Shown here: positions 47,234-54,921 of the stretch, one piece after another | How positions within the stretch are numbered: position 1 is the stretch's first letter | Layout: every line of letters starts with the position of its first letter | Assembly: GCA_036008685.1 (NCBI GenBank) | Contig: DASYNF010000195.1 | Span: forward strand, 1 to 64,000 | DNA: 64,000 nt | Source of the DNA: Actinomadura_C sp036008685 | GTDB taxonomy: Bacteria; Actinomycetota; Actinomycetes; Streptosporangiales; Streptosporangiaceae | Direction: 5' to 3' | The notes under the pieces: model-generated | Told to the model about the DNA's origin: nothing | The model's input: only the letters and a program-made list of their open reading frames with translations | The model's database searches: none | Program-made: the position numbers and the translations under genes

Positions 47234-47266
47234 GGCGCGCCGCTCTGAATTGATCAGGGTTTCTCC

Positions 47267-47288
47267 GGGCGCGCCTCACGGCGCGCCC
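47267..47288 (+). terminator. Hairpin after leuB
   Basis: 9-bp GC-only stem GGGCGCGCC / GGCGCGCCC (47267-47275, 47280-47288) with loop TCAC, then TTT. It ends 110 nt upstream of ilvE, so it may end leuB or only attenuate read-through. Confidence 0.6.
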
Positions 47289-47397
47289 TTTCGGCGTGCG
47301 CCGTGGTCCAGGAGACCCAGTCAGGACAAAGGCCCACAATGGGGAATGCCGGGACAAGGCGATGGGGCCTGCCGGCTTTCCGGGAGAGGACCCGAAC

Positions 47398-48501
47398 ATG
47401 ACCGATACCCCTGATTTCCACATAGAGCTCTCCGGCCATCGCATGCCTGACGCGGACCGAGAGCGCCTGCTGGCCACCCCCGGATTCGGGCAGCTGTTCA
47501 CCGACCACATGATCACCATCGCGTGGGACCGGGAGCGCGGCTGGCACGACGCGCGGCTGCAGCCGTACGGCCCGCTGTCCCTCGACCCGGCGACCGCGGT
47601 GTTCCATTACGCCCAGGAGCTGTTCGAGGGACTGAAGGCCTACCGGCACGCCGACGGGTCCATCGTGACCTTCCGCCCGGATGCCAACGCCGCGAGGTTC
47701 AACAGGTCCTGTGAGCGGATGGCGATGCCGCCCGTCCCGGAGGAGCTCTTCATCCGGTCGCTGGAGCTTCTGATCTCGACCGACCAGGACTGGGTGCCGA
47801 CCACGGAGGGGCACAGCCTCTATCTTCGGCCGTTCATGATCGCGACCCAGCGTGGGCTCGGGGTCAACAGTCCCTCGTCGTCCTACCTCTTCATCGTCAT
47901 CGCCTCGCCCTCGGCCGCCTATTTCTCCGGCGGGGTCAAGCCCGTGTCGGTGTGGCTCTCCGAGGACTACACCCGGGCGGCCCCCGGGGGCACGGGCTTC
48001 GCGAAGTGCGGCGGCAACTACGCGGCCGCCTTCGTCGCCCAGGCACAGGCCGTGGAACAGGGGTGCGACCAGGTGGTCTGGCTCGACGCGGTGGAACACC
48101 GCTGGGTGGAGGAGATGGGAGGGATGAACCTCTTCTTCGCCTATGGAAGCGGCGCGGAGGCGCGATTGCTGACTCCCGCCCTCACCGGGACGCTGCTGCC
48201 CGGCATCACCCGGGACTCGCTGCTCAAGATCGCCCCCGACCTCGGCATCCCCGCCGAGGAGGGTCGGATCAGTGTCCAGGACTGGCGCGAGGGCAACGCC
48301 TCCGGGGAGCTCACCGAGGTCTTCGCCTGTGGCACCGCGGCCGTGATAACCCCGGTGGGCCGGGTCAAGGGCCGTGACGGCGAATGGCAGGTCGGTTCCG
48401 GCGAGGGCGGCCCCGTCACGATGCGGTTGCGGGAGGAGCTCATCGGCATCCAGTACGGCACCCGCCCAGACCCCTACGGCTGGGTCCGGAAGATGTACTG
48501 A
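47398..48501 (+). CDS. ilvE: Branched-chain amino acid aminotransferase
   Basis: PLP class IV aminotransferase, last step of valine, leucine and isoleucine synthesis and first step of their breakdown. 367 residues, the long eukaryote/actinobacterial type. PLP lysine K203 in TGFAKCGGNYAAAF, VFHYAQELFEGLKAYRHADG, EEMGGMNLFFAYG and TEVFACGTAAVITPVG are the diagnostic motifs. GGGAGAGGA precedes the ATG at 47398; the longer open frame from 47296 lacks family similarity. It is followed by a 17-bp terminator. Confidence 0.95.
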   Translation: MTDTPDFHIELSGHRMPDADRERLLATPGFGQLFTDHMITIAWDRERGWHDARLQPYGPLSLDPATAVFHYAQELFEGLKAYRHADGSIVTFRPDANAARFNRSCERMAMPPVPEELFIRSLELLISTDQDWVPTTEGHSLYLRPFMIATQRGLGVNSPSSSYLFIVIASPSAAYFSGGVKPVSVWLSEDYTRAAPGGTGFAKCGGNYAAAFVAQAQAVEQGCDQVVWLDAVEHRWVEEMGGMNLFFAYGSGAEARLLTPALTGTLLPGITRDSLLKIAPDLGIPAEEGRISVQDWREGNASGELTEVFACGTAAVITPVGRVKGRDGEWQVGSGEGGPVTMRLREELIGIQYGTRPDPYGWVRKMY

Positions 48502-48514
48502 CCCCGGCGCCCGT

Positions 48515-48566
48515 GAACGGCTGCGAGATCATGATCAGAATGTCCGCCGTGATCTCGCAGCCGTTC
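48515..48566 (+). terminator. Terminator after ilvE
   Basis: 17-bp perfect inverted repeat (48515-48531 and 48550-48566, GAACGGCTGCGAGATCA) with an 18-nt loop, 13 nt after the stop. Related in sequence to the hairpin at 6765-6812. Confidence 0.75.
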
Positions 48567-48633
48567 GCGGACCGGTCTCGGATGGTGGACCGACATGACG
48601 GGCGGATAACGGATGTGGCACACTGACATCGCT

Positions 48634-48693
48634 ATGCGTCACCGTCACGCTCTCAGTGAGCTGAACATTATCGGCTGGCGCGCCGGTATCTGA
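48634..48693 (+). CDS. cimA leader peptide (candidate attenuator)
   Basis: ATG-initiated 19-residue ORF, MRHRHALSELNIIGWRAGI, 18 nt after a candidate -10 GATAAC (48605-48610). It contains an Ile-Ile pair and a terminal Ile before the stop. A hairpin with a single bulge spans the end of the ORF (48675-48686 with 48702-48712), and a terminator directly follows. cimA leads to isoleucine, so stalling at Ile codons would be the logical signal. Confidence 0.6.
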   Translation: MRHRHALSELNIIGWRAGI

Positions 48694-48711
48694 GCGAAGA
48701 GCCGGCGCGCA

Positions 48712-48745
48712 GACCTCTCACGTCCGTGAGGGGTCTTTTGTTTTT
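48712..48745 (+). terminator. Terminator in the cimA leader
   Basis: GACCTCTCACG / CGTGAGGGGTC (48712-48722, 48725-48735), 11 bp with one G-T pair; the innermost pair must open to give a 4-nt loop. It is followed by TTTTGTTTTT (48736-48745). Lies between the Ile-containing leader ORF and cimA. Confidence 0.8.
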
Positions 48746-48827
48746 GGCCGACGGATATTTCTCGATGACAGATCCCCTCCCGGCGCACAGGTCGCCGCTC
48801 ATGCCAAAGGCCCAAAGGAGAGCTTTG

Positions 48828-50405
48828 ATGCCCGACGACGGCTTTCACGTCTATGACACGACGCTACGGGACGGAGCGCAGCAGGAGGGGCTCAACCTCT
48901 CCGTGGCCGACAAGCTGGTCATCGCCCGGCACCTCGACGACCTCGGCGTCGGTTTCATCGAGGGCGGGTGGCCGGGTGCGAATCCGAAGGACACCGAATT
49001 CTTCCGGCGGGCTCGAACAGAGCTCGGCCTGAAGCACGCGCAGCTCACCGCGTTCGGCGCGACCCGCCGGCCCGGTGCGAAGGCCGCGGACGACCCTCTG
49101 GTGGCCGCCCTGCGCGACTCCGGCGCGCCGGTCGTGACTCTCGTCGCCAAGAGTCACGACCGGCACGTGGAGCTCGCCCTCCGCACCACGCTGGAGGAGA
49201 ACCTCGCGATGATCCGCGACACGGTCTCCCACCTGCGGCGGGAGGGGCAGCGCGTGTTCCTCGACGCCGAGCACTTCTTCGACGGCTACCGGGCCGACCG
49301 GGCCTACGCGCTCGAGGTCGTACGGACGGCGGCGGAGGCCGGCGCGGATGTGATCACCCTCTGTGACACCAACGGGGGCATGCTCCCCGACGAGCTCGCC
49401 GAGGTGGTGGCGGCCGTCGTCGAGGTGGGAGCCCGGGTCGGGATCCACTGCCATGACGACAGCGGCTGCGCCGTGGCCAACACCCTGGCCGCGGTCAGGG
49501 CGGGCGCCTCCCACGTGCAGGGATGCGCCAACGGATACGGGGAACGCAGCGGCAACGCCAACCTGTTCACGGTCGTCGGCAATCTGCAGCTGAAGCGGGG
49601 GATGCGGATCGTCACCGACGAGCAGCTCGCGGAGATGACCCGCATCGCCCACGCGGTGTCCGAGGTCACCAACGTCACCCCCGGCTCGCAACAGCCCTAT
49701 GTAGGGCTGTCGGCGTTCGCGCACAAGGCCGGGCTGCACGCGTCGGCCGTGAAGGTGGATCCCGACCTCTATCAGCACATCGATCCGGCCACGGTCGGCA
49801 ACGACATGCGGATGCTCGTCTCCAGCATGGCGGGGCGGGCGTCGGTGGAGCTGAAGGGCCGCGAGCTGGGCTACGACCTGTCCGGCGAGACCTCCAAGAA
49901 GGTCGTCGACCGGGTCAAGGAGCTGGAGTCCCAGGGCTACACCTTCGAGGCCGCGGACGCCTCCTTCGAGCTTCTGCTGCGGGAGGAGCTGACCGGCGCG
50001 CGGCAACGGCACTTCGAGGTCGAGTCCTGGCGGGCCATCGTCGAGCGCCGGCCGGACGGGTCGATGGTCAGCGAGGCCACCGTCAAGCTGCACGCCAAGG
50101 GCGAACGGATCATCGCCACGGGCGAGGGCAACGGCCCGGTCAACGCCCTGGACACGGCGCTGCGCGTGGCCCTGGAACGGCTCTACCCGGAGCTCGCGAG
50201 GCTCGAGCTCGTCGACTACAAGGTCCGGATCCTCGAGGGCTCGCACGGCACCGGGGCGCGCACGAGGGTGCTCATCGAGTCCAGCGACGGCAAGGGCGAA
50301 TGGAGCACGGTCGGCGTGGAGGACAACGTCATCGCGGCGTCCTGGCAGGCTCTGGAGGAGGCCGTCACCTACTGCCTGCTCCACGCGGGCTACGACCCCG
50401 CCTAG
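48828..50405 (+). CDS. cimA: (R)-citramalate synthase
   Basis: Condenses pyruvate and acetyl-CoA to citramalate, opening the threonine-independent route to isoleucine. 525 residues. The HMGL-like barrel starts FHVYDTTLRDGAQQEGLNLS, and the metal site is VGIHCHDDSGCAVAN. The C-terminal LeuA dimer/regulatory domain is present (KLHAKGERIIATGEGNGPVN...). The motif spelling distinguishes it from leuA and homocitrate synthase. The open frame begins at 48726, but the ATG at 48828 follows AAAGGAG. Convergent with the ABM-fold gene; two tandem hairpins separate them. Confidence 0.93.
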   Translation: MPDDGFHVYDTTLRDGAQQEGLNLSVADKLVIARHLDDLGVGFIEGGWPGANPKDTEFFRRARTELGLKHAQLTAFGATRRPGAKAADDPLVAALRDSGAPVVTLVAKSHDRHVELALRTTLEENLAMIRDTVSHLRREGQRVFLDAEHFFDGYRADRAYALEVVRTAAEAGADVITLCDTNGGMLPDELAEVVAAVVEVGARVGIHCHDDSGCAVANTLAAVRAGASHVQGCANGYGERSGNANLFTVVGNLQLKRGMRIVTDEQLAEMTRIAHAVSEVTNVTPGSQQPYVGLSAFAHKAGLHASAVKVDPDLYQHIDPATVGNDMRMLVSSMAGRASVELKGRELGYDLSGETSKKVVDRVKELESQGYTFEAADASFELLLREELTGARQRHFEVESWRAIVERRPDGSMVSEATVKLHAKGERIIATGEGNGPVNALDTALRVALERLYPELARLELVDYKVRILEGSHGTGARTRVLIESSDGKGEWSTVGVEDNVIAASWQALEEAVTYCLLHAGYDPA

Positions 50406-50416
50406 CGGCGGTGCCA

Positions 50417-50495
50417 TGGCCCGCCGGGGGGCCGGCCCCCCGGCGGGCCACATCGCTGGGCGCGGGCGGGCCCCGGTCCTCGACCGGGGCCCGCC
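50417..50495. terminator. Two tandem bidirectional hairpins
   Basis: A 34-bp perfect palindrome without spacer (50417-50450) and a 14-bp stem with 3-nt loop (50465-50478 with 50482-50495), both almost pure G/C. They lie between convergent cimA and the ABM-fold gene. Confidence 0.75.
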
Positions 50496-50543
50496 TGCCG
50501 GGTCCCTATGAGGGACGCCGGGCCCGGCCAGGTGCCCGGCGGG

Positions 50544-50933
50544 TCAACCGGCCGATGGGGCGGCGCTCTCGACGACCTCGAAGGACCACAGTTCCGCGGC
50601 GCTCGAGGCCGGGCCACCGTGCCCTTGGCCGCCATGGCCGTGCCCCTCCCCGGGACCCTGCCCGTGACCCTGTCCGGCGGCTCTCGCCTCATCCCGGGCC
50701 TGGGCGTGCCCGCGCTGGAACGCCCGGCTCTCGGTCCAGCGCTGGAAGTCCTCCTCGCTGCGCCAGCGGGTGTAGACGAGATAGCGGTCGGTGCCTTCGA
50801 CCGGCCGCAGCAGCTCGAAACCTTCGAAGCCGTCGGCCGACTCCACCAGGCCGGCGCGCCCGGCGAACCGCCGCTCCAGCTCGTCTCGAGCGTCCTCTCC
50901 GACAGTCAGGACGTTGATCTTTACGACAGACAC
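50544..50933 (-). CDS. ABM-fold (antibiotic biosynthesis monooxygenase-type) protein with His/Gly-rich insert
   Basis: 129-residue dimeric alpha+beta-barrel family protein: (M)SVVKINVLTVGEDARDELER, GFEGFELLRPVEGTDRYLVY, TRWRSEEDFQRWTESRAFQRGHAQ, and a final strand ELWSFEVVES. It resembles heme-degrading or ABM proteins of actinobacteria. Between the helix and last strand is a roughly 28-residue insert of Gly/His/Gln (GHGQGPGEGHGHGGQGHGG) not normal for the fold. The start is GTG at 50933 because GGAGGGG lies 6 nt upstream; the ATG at 50948 is the alternative. Function unproven. Confidence 0.75.
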   Translation of the reverse strand: MSVVKINVLTVGEDARDELERRFAGRAGLVESADGFEGFELLRPVEGTDRYLVYTRWRSEEDFQRWTESRAFQRGHAQARDEARAAGQGHGQGPGEGHGHGGQGHGGPASSAAELWSFEVVESAAPSAG

Positions 50934-51218
50934 GTGATCCCCCTCCATGACGATGACCTCGACCCTATTCCCACGTGCTCGGTGATCATGAATGGGCCCC
51001 TGAGCGGTCAATTGCCAACAATTCTGAGTAATTCGCCATGAAGGGCACGGTGGCTCTGCGGGTGAATGGCATTCTGATGATGTTCGCCTTTACGGTTGTG
51101 CCATCGGCCGGTTCGCCGAACCGCTGTGGCGGCGACCGCCATCCGTACTCAGAGCGCCCATGGTCACCCATGAACCGGTGATCTGGTCGCCACGCCCGCA
51201 CATGTCTTGGAGTGATCT

Positions 51219-51542
51219 ATGCCGTTCGGAAACAGGTCCGTCGCGTCCCTCAAAGGAGAGGGCGCCCTCGGTGAGGCCGTGCGGTCGTTTCGGCCGGCCG
51301 CCGAGGCCGGGTGCCCGAAGGCGGCACTGCGACTCGGCGACCTGCTCGGACGGCTCGCCGAGGAGCCGGGGCGGCACACGCGGCGCGGCTCCAGAGAACT
51401 GCTGCTGGCCGAGGCCACGCGGTGGCTGTCCACAGCGCATTCGGCTACGGGCCCGGACTCCGTGGCACTCGTCACCGACATGCTCAACCGGCACCACAGG
51501 CTCGCCGCCCGCCGGGCGATGGAGCCGGTGCTGAACGGCTGA
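51219..51542 (+). CDS. Small Sel1/TPR-like hypothetical protein
   Basis: 107 residues, all helical. GALGEAVRSFRPAAEAGCPKAALRLGDLLGRLAEE resembles one Sel1-like repeat (AxxAGxxxAxxxLGxLL), and LAEATRWLSTAHSATGPDSV a second, poorer one. No signal peptide. GGAG lies 7 nt before the ATG. Partner and function unknown. Confidence 0.65.
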   Translation: MPFGNRSVASLKGEGALGEAVRSFRPAAEAGCPKAALRLGDLLGRLAEEPGRHTRRGSRELLLAEATRWLSTAHSATGPDSVALVTDMLNRHHRLAARRAMEPVLNG

Positions 51543-51761
51543 ACGGCAGCCGGCCGGGCTCGCGTACCGGCCGGACTCCGGACGACAGGTTCTCCGGAAA
51601 GGTGACGAGCCGGCCTGCGGCGCGCCGGGCGGCCCCGCGGCTTTGTTCGCCGACTGTTCGGAGGGGCTTCGCCCCAGCGCCTTCCCGATGGTGCTTGAGG
51701 CCACACTGATGAGGAGTGGCGGCCCGCTGTACGAGGGCGGGTGCGAGGCTAGGCTCGGGAC

Positions 51762-52526
51762 ATGCGTATCGCAAGATTCTCCACAGACGACGGGATGTCC
51801 TTCGGCGTGATCGAAGAGGATTCCGTCGCCGCCATCGCGGCTCACCCCTTTGGGGACCTGCGCTTGACCGGCGAGCGGTTCGCGCTCGCCGACGTACGGC
51901 TGCTCGCGCCCATCCTGCCCAGCAAGGTGATCGGGATCGGTAAGAACTATGCCGAGCACGCTCGGGAGATGGGCGGGGAGCCGCCCGCCGAGCCGGTGAT
52001 CTTCAATAAGCCGTCTACGGCCGTGATCGGCCCGGGCGAGGCCATCGCCTATCCGGAGAAACTCTCCGAGCGGGTGGACTACGAGGGCGAGCTGGCCGTC
52101 GTCATCGGCCGGATGTGCCGGGAGGTCCCCGCGGCCCGCGCCGCCGAGGTGATCCTCGGCTACACCTGCGGCAACGACGTCACCGCCCGCGACCTCCAGA
52201 AGCGCGACGGCCAGTGGACGCGGGCCAAGGGGTTCGACACCTTCTGCCCGCTCGGCCCGTGGATCGAGACCTCGGTGGACCCGTCCGATCTCGCCATCAC
52301 GACGACCGTCAACGGCGACGTCCGCCAGGACTCCCGAACCTCGCTGTTGCTGCACGACATCCCGACGCTGATCGAGTACGTCAGCCAGGTCATGACGCTG
52401 CTCCCCGGCGACGTCATCCTCACCGGCACGCCAGCCGGCGTGGGCCCGCTGGAGGTCGGCGACGAGGTGTCCGTGACCATCGAGTCCATCGGCACTCTGA
52501 CCAACCGTGTCGTCTCCCGCGACTAG
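51762..52526 (+). CDS. Fumarylacetoacetate hydrolase family protein
   Basis: 254 residues, FAH fold with an N-terminal beta domain (MRIARFSTDDGMSFGVIEED). IGIGKNYAEHAREMG, the metal-ligand stretch RVDYEGELAVVIG, GNDVTARDLQ and VILTGTPAGVGPLEVGD are the family motifs. Members hydrolyse or decarboxylate 2-keto acids; the specific substrate is unknown. In Streptomyces this gene usually precedes gltX and the Gln/Glu tRNAs; here the tRNA genes follow directly. Confidence 0.92.
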   Translation: MRIARFSTDDGMSFGVIEEDSVAAIAAHPFGDLRLTGERFALADVRLLAPILPSKVIGIGKNYAEHAREMGGEPPAEPVIFNKPSTAVIGPGEAIAYPEKLSERVDYEGELAVVIGRMCREVPAARAAEVILGYTCGNDVTARDLQKRDGQWTRAKGFDTFCPLGPWIETSVDPSDLAITTTVNGDVRQDSRTSLLLHDIPTLIEYVSQVMTLLPGDVILTGTPAGVGPLEVGDEVSVTIESIGTLTNRVVSRD

Positions 52527-52607
52527 CCCCGGCGATTCGATTTTGGTCAAGACCTCCGGTTCCGGTAAGCTCACCGAGGCGCAAGGGTCCGAGAGGGCAT
52601 ACGCCGG

Positions 52608-52679
52608 TGGGGTATGGTGTAATCGGCAGCACGACTGATTCTGGTTCAGTTAGTCTAGGTTCGAGTCCTGGTACCCCAG
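52608..52679 (+). tRNA. tRNA-Gln (anticodon CTG)
   Basis: 72-nt cloverleaf. Acceptor TGGGGTA / TACCCCA with discriminator G, D arm GTGT...GCAC, anticodon stem ACTGA-TTCTGGT-TCAGT giving CTG, T arm CTAGG-TTCGAGT-CCTGG. CCA is not encoded. The adjacent gatCAB at 30 kb is the enzyme expected to amidate misacylated Glu-tRNA(Gln). Confidence 0.95.
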
Positions 52680-52820
52680 CTGGGTCATCCGATCTCGGTC
52701 GGAATGACCCACTTCTCTTGTAAGAGTCGGTTCGTACGATCCGGTTTAAGCAAGGGTCGGATGTCCGGTAAGCTAGGCGTCGCCCGAGTGAGAGATCGCA
52801 AGGGAAACGCAAGGCAGCAC

Positions 52821-52893
52821 GGCCCCGTCGTCTAGAGGCCTAGGACGCCGCCCTCTCAAGGCGGTAACGCCGGTTCGAATCCGGTCGGGGCTA
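52821..52893 (+). tRNA. tRNA-Glu (anticodon CTC)
   Basis: 73 nt. Acceptor GGCCCCG / CGGGGCT with a G1-T72 wobble, discriminator A, anticodon stem CCGCC-CTCTCAA-GGCGG giving CTC, T arm GCCGG-TTCGAAT-CCGGT. CCA is not encoded. 141 nt downstream of tRNA-Gln; both in the same direction. Confidence 0.95.
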
Positions 52894-52909
52894 CAGAGGT
52901 AGCAACAGG

Positions 52910-52945
52910 CGAAGGCCTGATCACCCAAGGGTGGTCAGGCCTTCG
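52910..52945 (+). terminator. Terminator after tRNA-Glu
   Basis: 17-nt arms (52910-52926 with 52929-52945) with one G-T pair and a very small loop; the central pairs open in practice. 17 nt after the tRNA 3' end. Confidence 0.75.
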
Positions 52946-53089
52946 GTCGTTTCCGGTCTCATCGGCCCGGCTCGCGTCCGGGTGGAGATCTCTTCGGCCA
53001 TCGCCGCTCTCCGGCCTCCCCGGCCGTGTCCTAGGCTGCTGGGCAGGCGTCGGCCCCCAGCCGTCTGCCGACGCACGAGGAGATGACGC

Positions 53090-54175
53090 ATGGCACACGA
53101 GGTTCGAGGTGTGGTGGCGCGCGAGAAGGGCGCACCCGTATCGGTGGAGACGATCGTCGTTCCGGATCCAGGGCCGGGTGAGGCTCTGGTCAAGGTGCAG
53201 GCGTGCGGGGTCTGCCACACCGACCTGCACTACCGCGAGGGCGGCATCAACGACGAGTTCCCGTTCCTGCTCGGGCACGAGGCGGCCGGTGTGGTCGAGC
53301 AGGTGGGTGAGGACGTCACCGAGGTGGCCCCCGGCGACTTCGTCATCCTCAACTGGCGGGCCGTGTGCGGCCAGTGCCGCGCCTGTACGCGCGGTCGCCC
53401 CTGGTACTGCTTCGCCACCCACAACGCCCGGCAGAAGATGACGCTGGCCGACGGCACCGAGCTGTCGCCGGCGCTCGGCATCGGCGCGTTCGCGGAGAAG
53501 ACCCTCGTGGCGGCGGGCCAGTGCACCAAGGTGGACCCGGAGGCCAGCCCGGCCGCGGTGGGCCTGCTGGGCTGCGGCGTCATGGCCGGCCTCGGCGCGG
53601 CCATCAACACCGGCGGTGTGACCCGGGGCGACTCGGTGGCCGTGATCGGCTGTGGAGGCGTGGGCAACGCGGCCATCGCCGGCGCGCGGCTGGCGGGGGC
53701 CTCCAAGATCATCGCTGTGGACATCGACGACCGTAAGCTCGAGTGGGCCACCCGGTTCGGCGCGACCAACACGGTCAACTCGGGGACCTCGGACCCGGTC
53801 GCCGAGATCCGTAAGCTCACCGGCGGCAACGGCGCGGACGTCGTCATCGAGGCGGTCGGCCGGCCCGAGACCTACGAGCAGGCCTTCTATGCCCGCGACC
53901 TGGCGGGGACGGTCGTGCTCGTCGGCGTGCCGACCCCCGAGATGCGGATAGAACTGCCGTTGCTCGAGGTCTTCGGCCGGGGCGGCGCGCTCAAGTCCTC
54001 CTGGTACGGCGACTGCCTGCCCTCCCGGGACTTCCCGATACTCGTCGACCTCTATCAGCAGGGCCGGCTGGACCTCGACGGGTTCGTGTCGGAGACCATC
54101 TCGCTCGACGAGGTGGAGCCCGCCTTCGAGAAGATGCGGCGCGGCGAGGTGCTGCGGTCGGTGGTGCTGCTGTGA
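53090..54175 (+). CDS. mscR: S-(hydroxymethyl)mycothiol dehydrogenase
   Basis: Zinc-dependent medium-chain dehydrogenase that oxidises the formaldehyde-mycothiol adduct with NAD (MscR, formerly AdhE2-type). 361 residues. Catalytic zinc residues C42 (GVCHTDLH) and H63-E64 (GHEAAG). Structural zinc lobe CGQCRACTRGRPWYC (C93, C96, C99, C107). Cofactor motif GCGGVGNAAIAG. The ATHNARQKMTLADGTELSPALGIG segment is typical of the mycothiol enzymes. GAGGAG precedes the ATG. It overlaps the metallo-hydrolase gene by 4 nt. Confidence 0.9.
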   Translation: MAHEVRGVVAREKGAPVSVETIVVPDPGPGEALVKVQACGVCHTDLHYREGGINDEFPFLLGHEAAGVVEQVGEDVTEVAPGDFVILNWRAVCGQCRACTRGRPWYCFATHNARQKMTLADGTELSPALGIGAFAEKTLVAAGQCTKVDPEASPAAVGLLGCGVMAGLGAAINTGGVTRGDSVAVIGCGGVGNAAIAGARLAGASKIIAVDIDDRKLEWATRFGATNTVNSGTSDPVAEIRKLTGGNGADVVIEAVGRPETYEQAFYARDLAGTVVLVGVPTPEMRIELPLLEVFGRGGALKSSWYGDCLPSRDFPILVDLYQQGRLDLDGFVSETISLDEVEPAFEKMRRGEVLRSVVLL

Positions 54176-54792
54176 TCGAGCATCTGGTCACCTCCGGGCA
54201 GTTCACGCTGGACGGCGGCACCTGGGACGTCGACAACAACGTCTGGCTGGTGGGGGACGACCGCGAGGTCCTGGTCATCGACGCGGCTCATGACCCGGAC
54301 GCCATCCTGGCGGCGGTCGGGGACCGGCACCTGACCGCGATCGTGTGCACGCACGGCCACAACGACCACATCAACGCCGCGGTGGAGGTCGCCGACCGCG
54401 CCGGGGCGCCGATCCTCCTGCACCCCGACGACCGCGTCCTCTGGGACATGGTCCACCAGGACCGGGCCCCCGACCGCGCCCTCGCGGACGGTGACGAGAT
54501 CACCGTGGCGGGCACGGTCCTGCGGGTGATGCACACACCGGGGCACGCCCCCGGAGCGGTGTGCCTGTACGCCCCCGAGCTGCGGAGCGTCTTCACCGGC
54601 GACACCCTGTTCCAGGGCGGGCCCGGAGCCACGGGCAGGTCCTATTCGGACTTCCCGACGATCATCGAGTCCATCCGGGAGCGATTGCTCACCCTCCCCC
54701 CGGAGACGGTCGTACGGACCGGTCACGGCGACACCACCGTGGTCGGCAGCGAGGCTCCGCACCTCGAGGAGTGGATCGGGCGCGGCCACTGA
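54172..54792 (+). CDS. Metallo-beta-lactamase fold hydrolase
   Basis: 206 residues of the glyoxalase-II-like type. Zn motif CTHGHNDHINAA (H61-x-H63-x-D65-H66), H125 in MHTPGHAPGAV, D144 in FTGDTLFQG, H185 in RTGHGD: a complete two-metal site. It starts at GTG overlapping the mscR stop (GTGA), so it is translationally coupled. Because mscR makes S-formylmycothiol, a thioester hydrolase that releases formate is the obvious inferred role. Confidence 0.9.
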   Translation: MIEHLVTSGQFTLDGGTWDVDNNVWLVGDDREVLVIDAAHDPDAILAAVGDRHLTAIVCTHGHNDHINAAVEVADRAGAPILLHPDDRVLWDMVHQDRAPDRALADGDEITVAGTVLRVMHTPGHAPGAVCLYAPELRSVFTGDTLFQGGPGATGRSYSDFPTIIESIRERLLTLPPETVVRTGHGDTTVVGSEAPHLEEWIGRGH

Positions 54793-54921
54793 CCCCGGCC
54801 GGAGCGACGGCCCCGGTGGGTGGTCAATGCCGCTTCGTTGCTGTTCAATTGAACATCTGTTCGCGCTGCCTGTTGTCCTCGTTCGGCATTCTGTTCGTCA
54901 CGACGTTCCCGAAGGCCTGAG

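Noticed and set aside
52527..53089. tRNA-linked integration site
   Set aside because: No integrase, no repeated tRNA 3' end, and neighbouring genes have normal composition.
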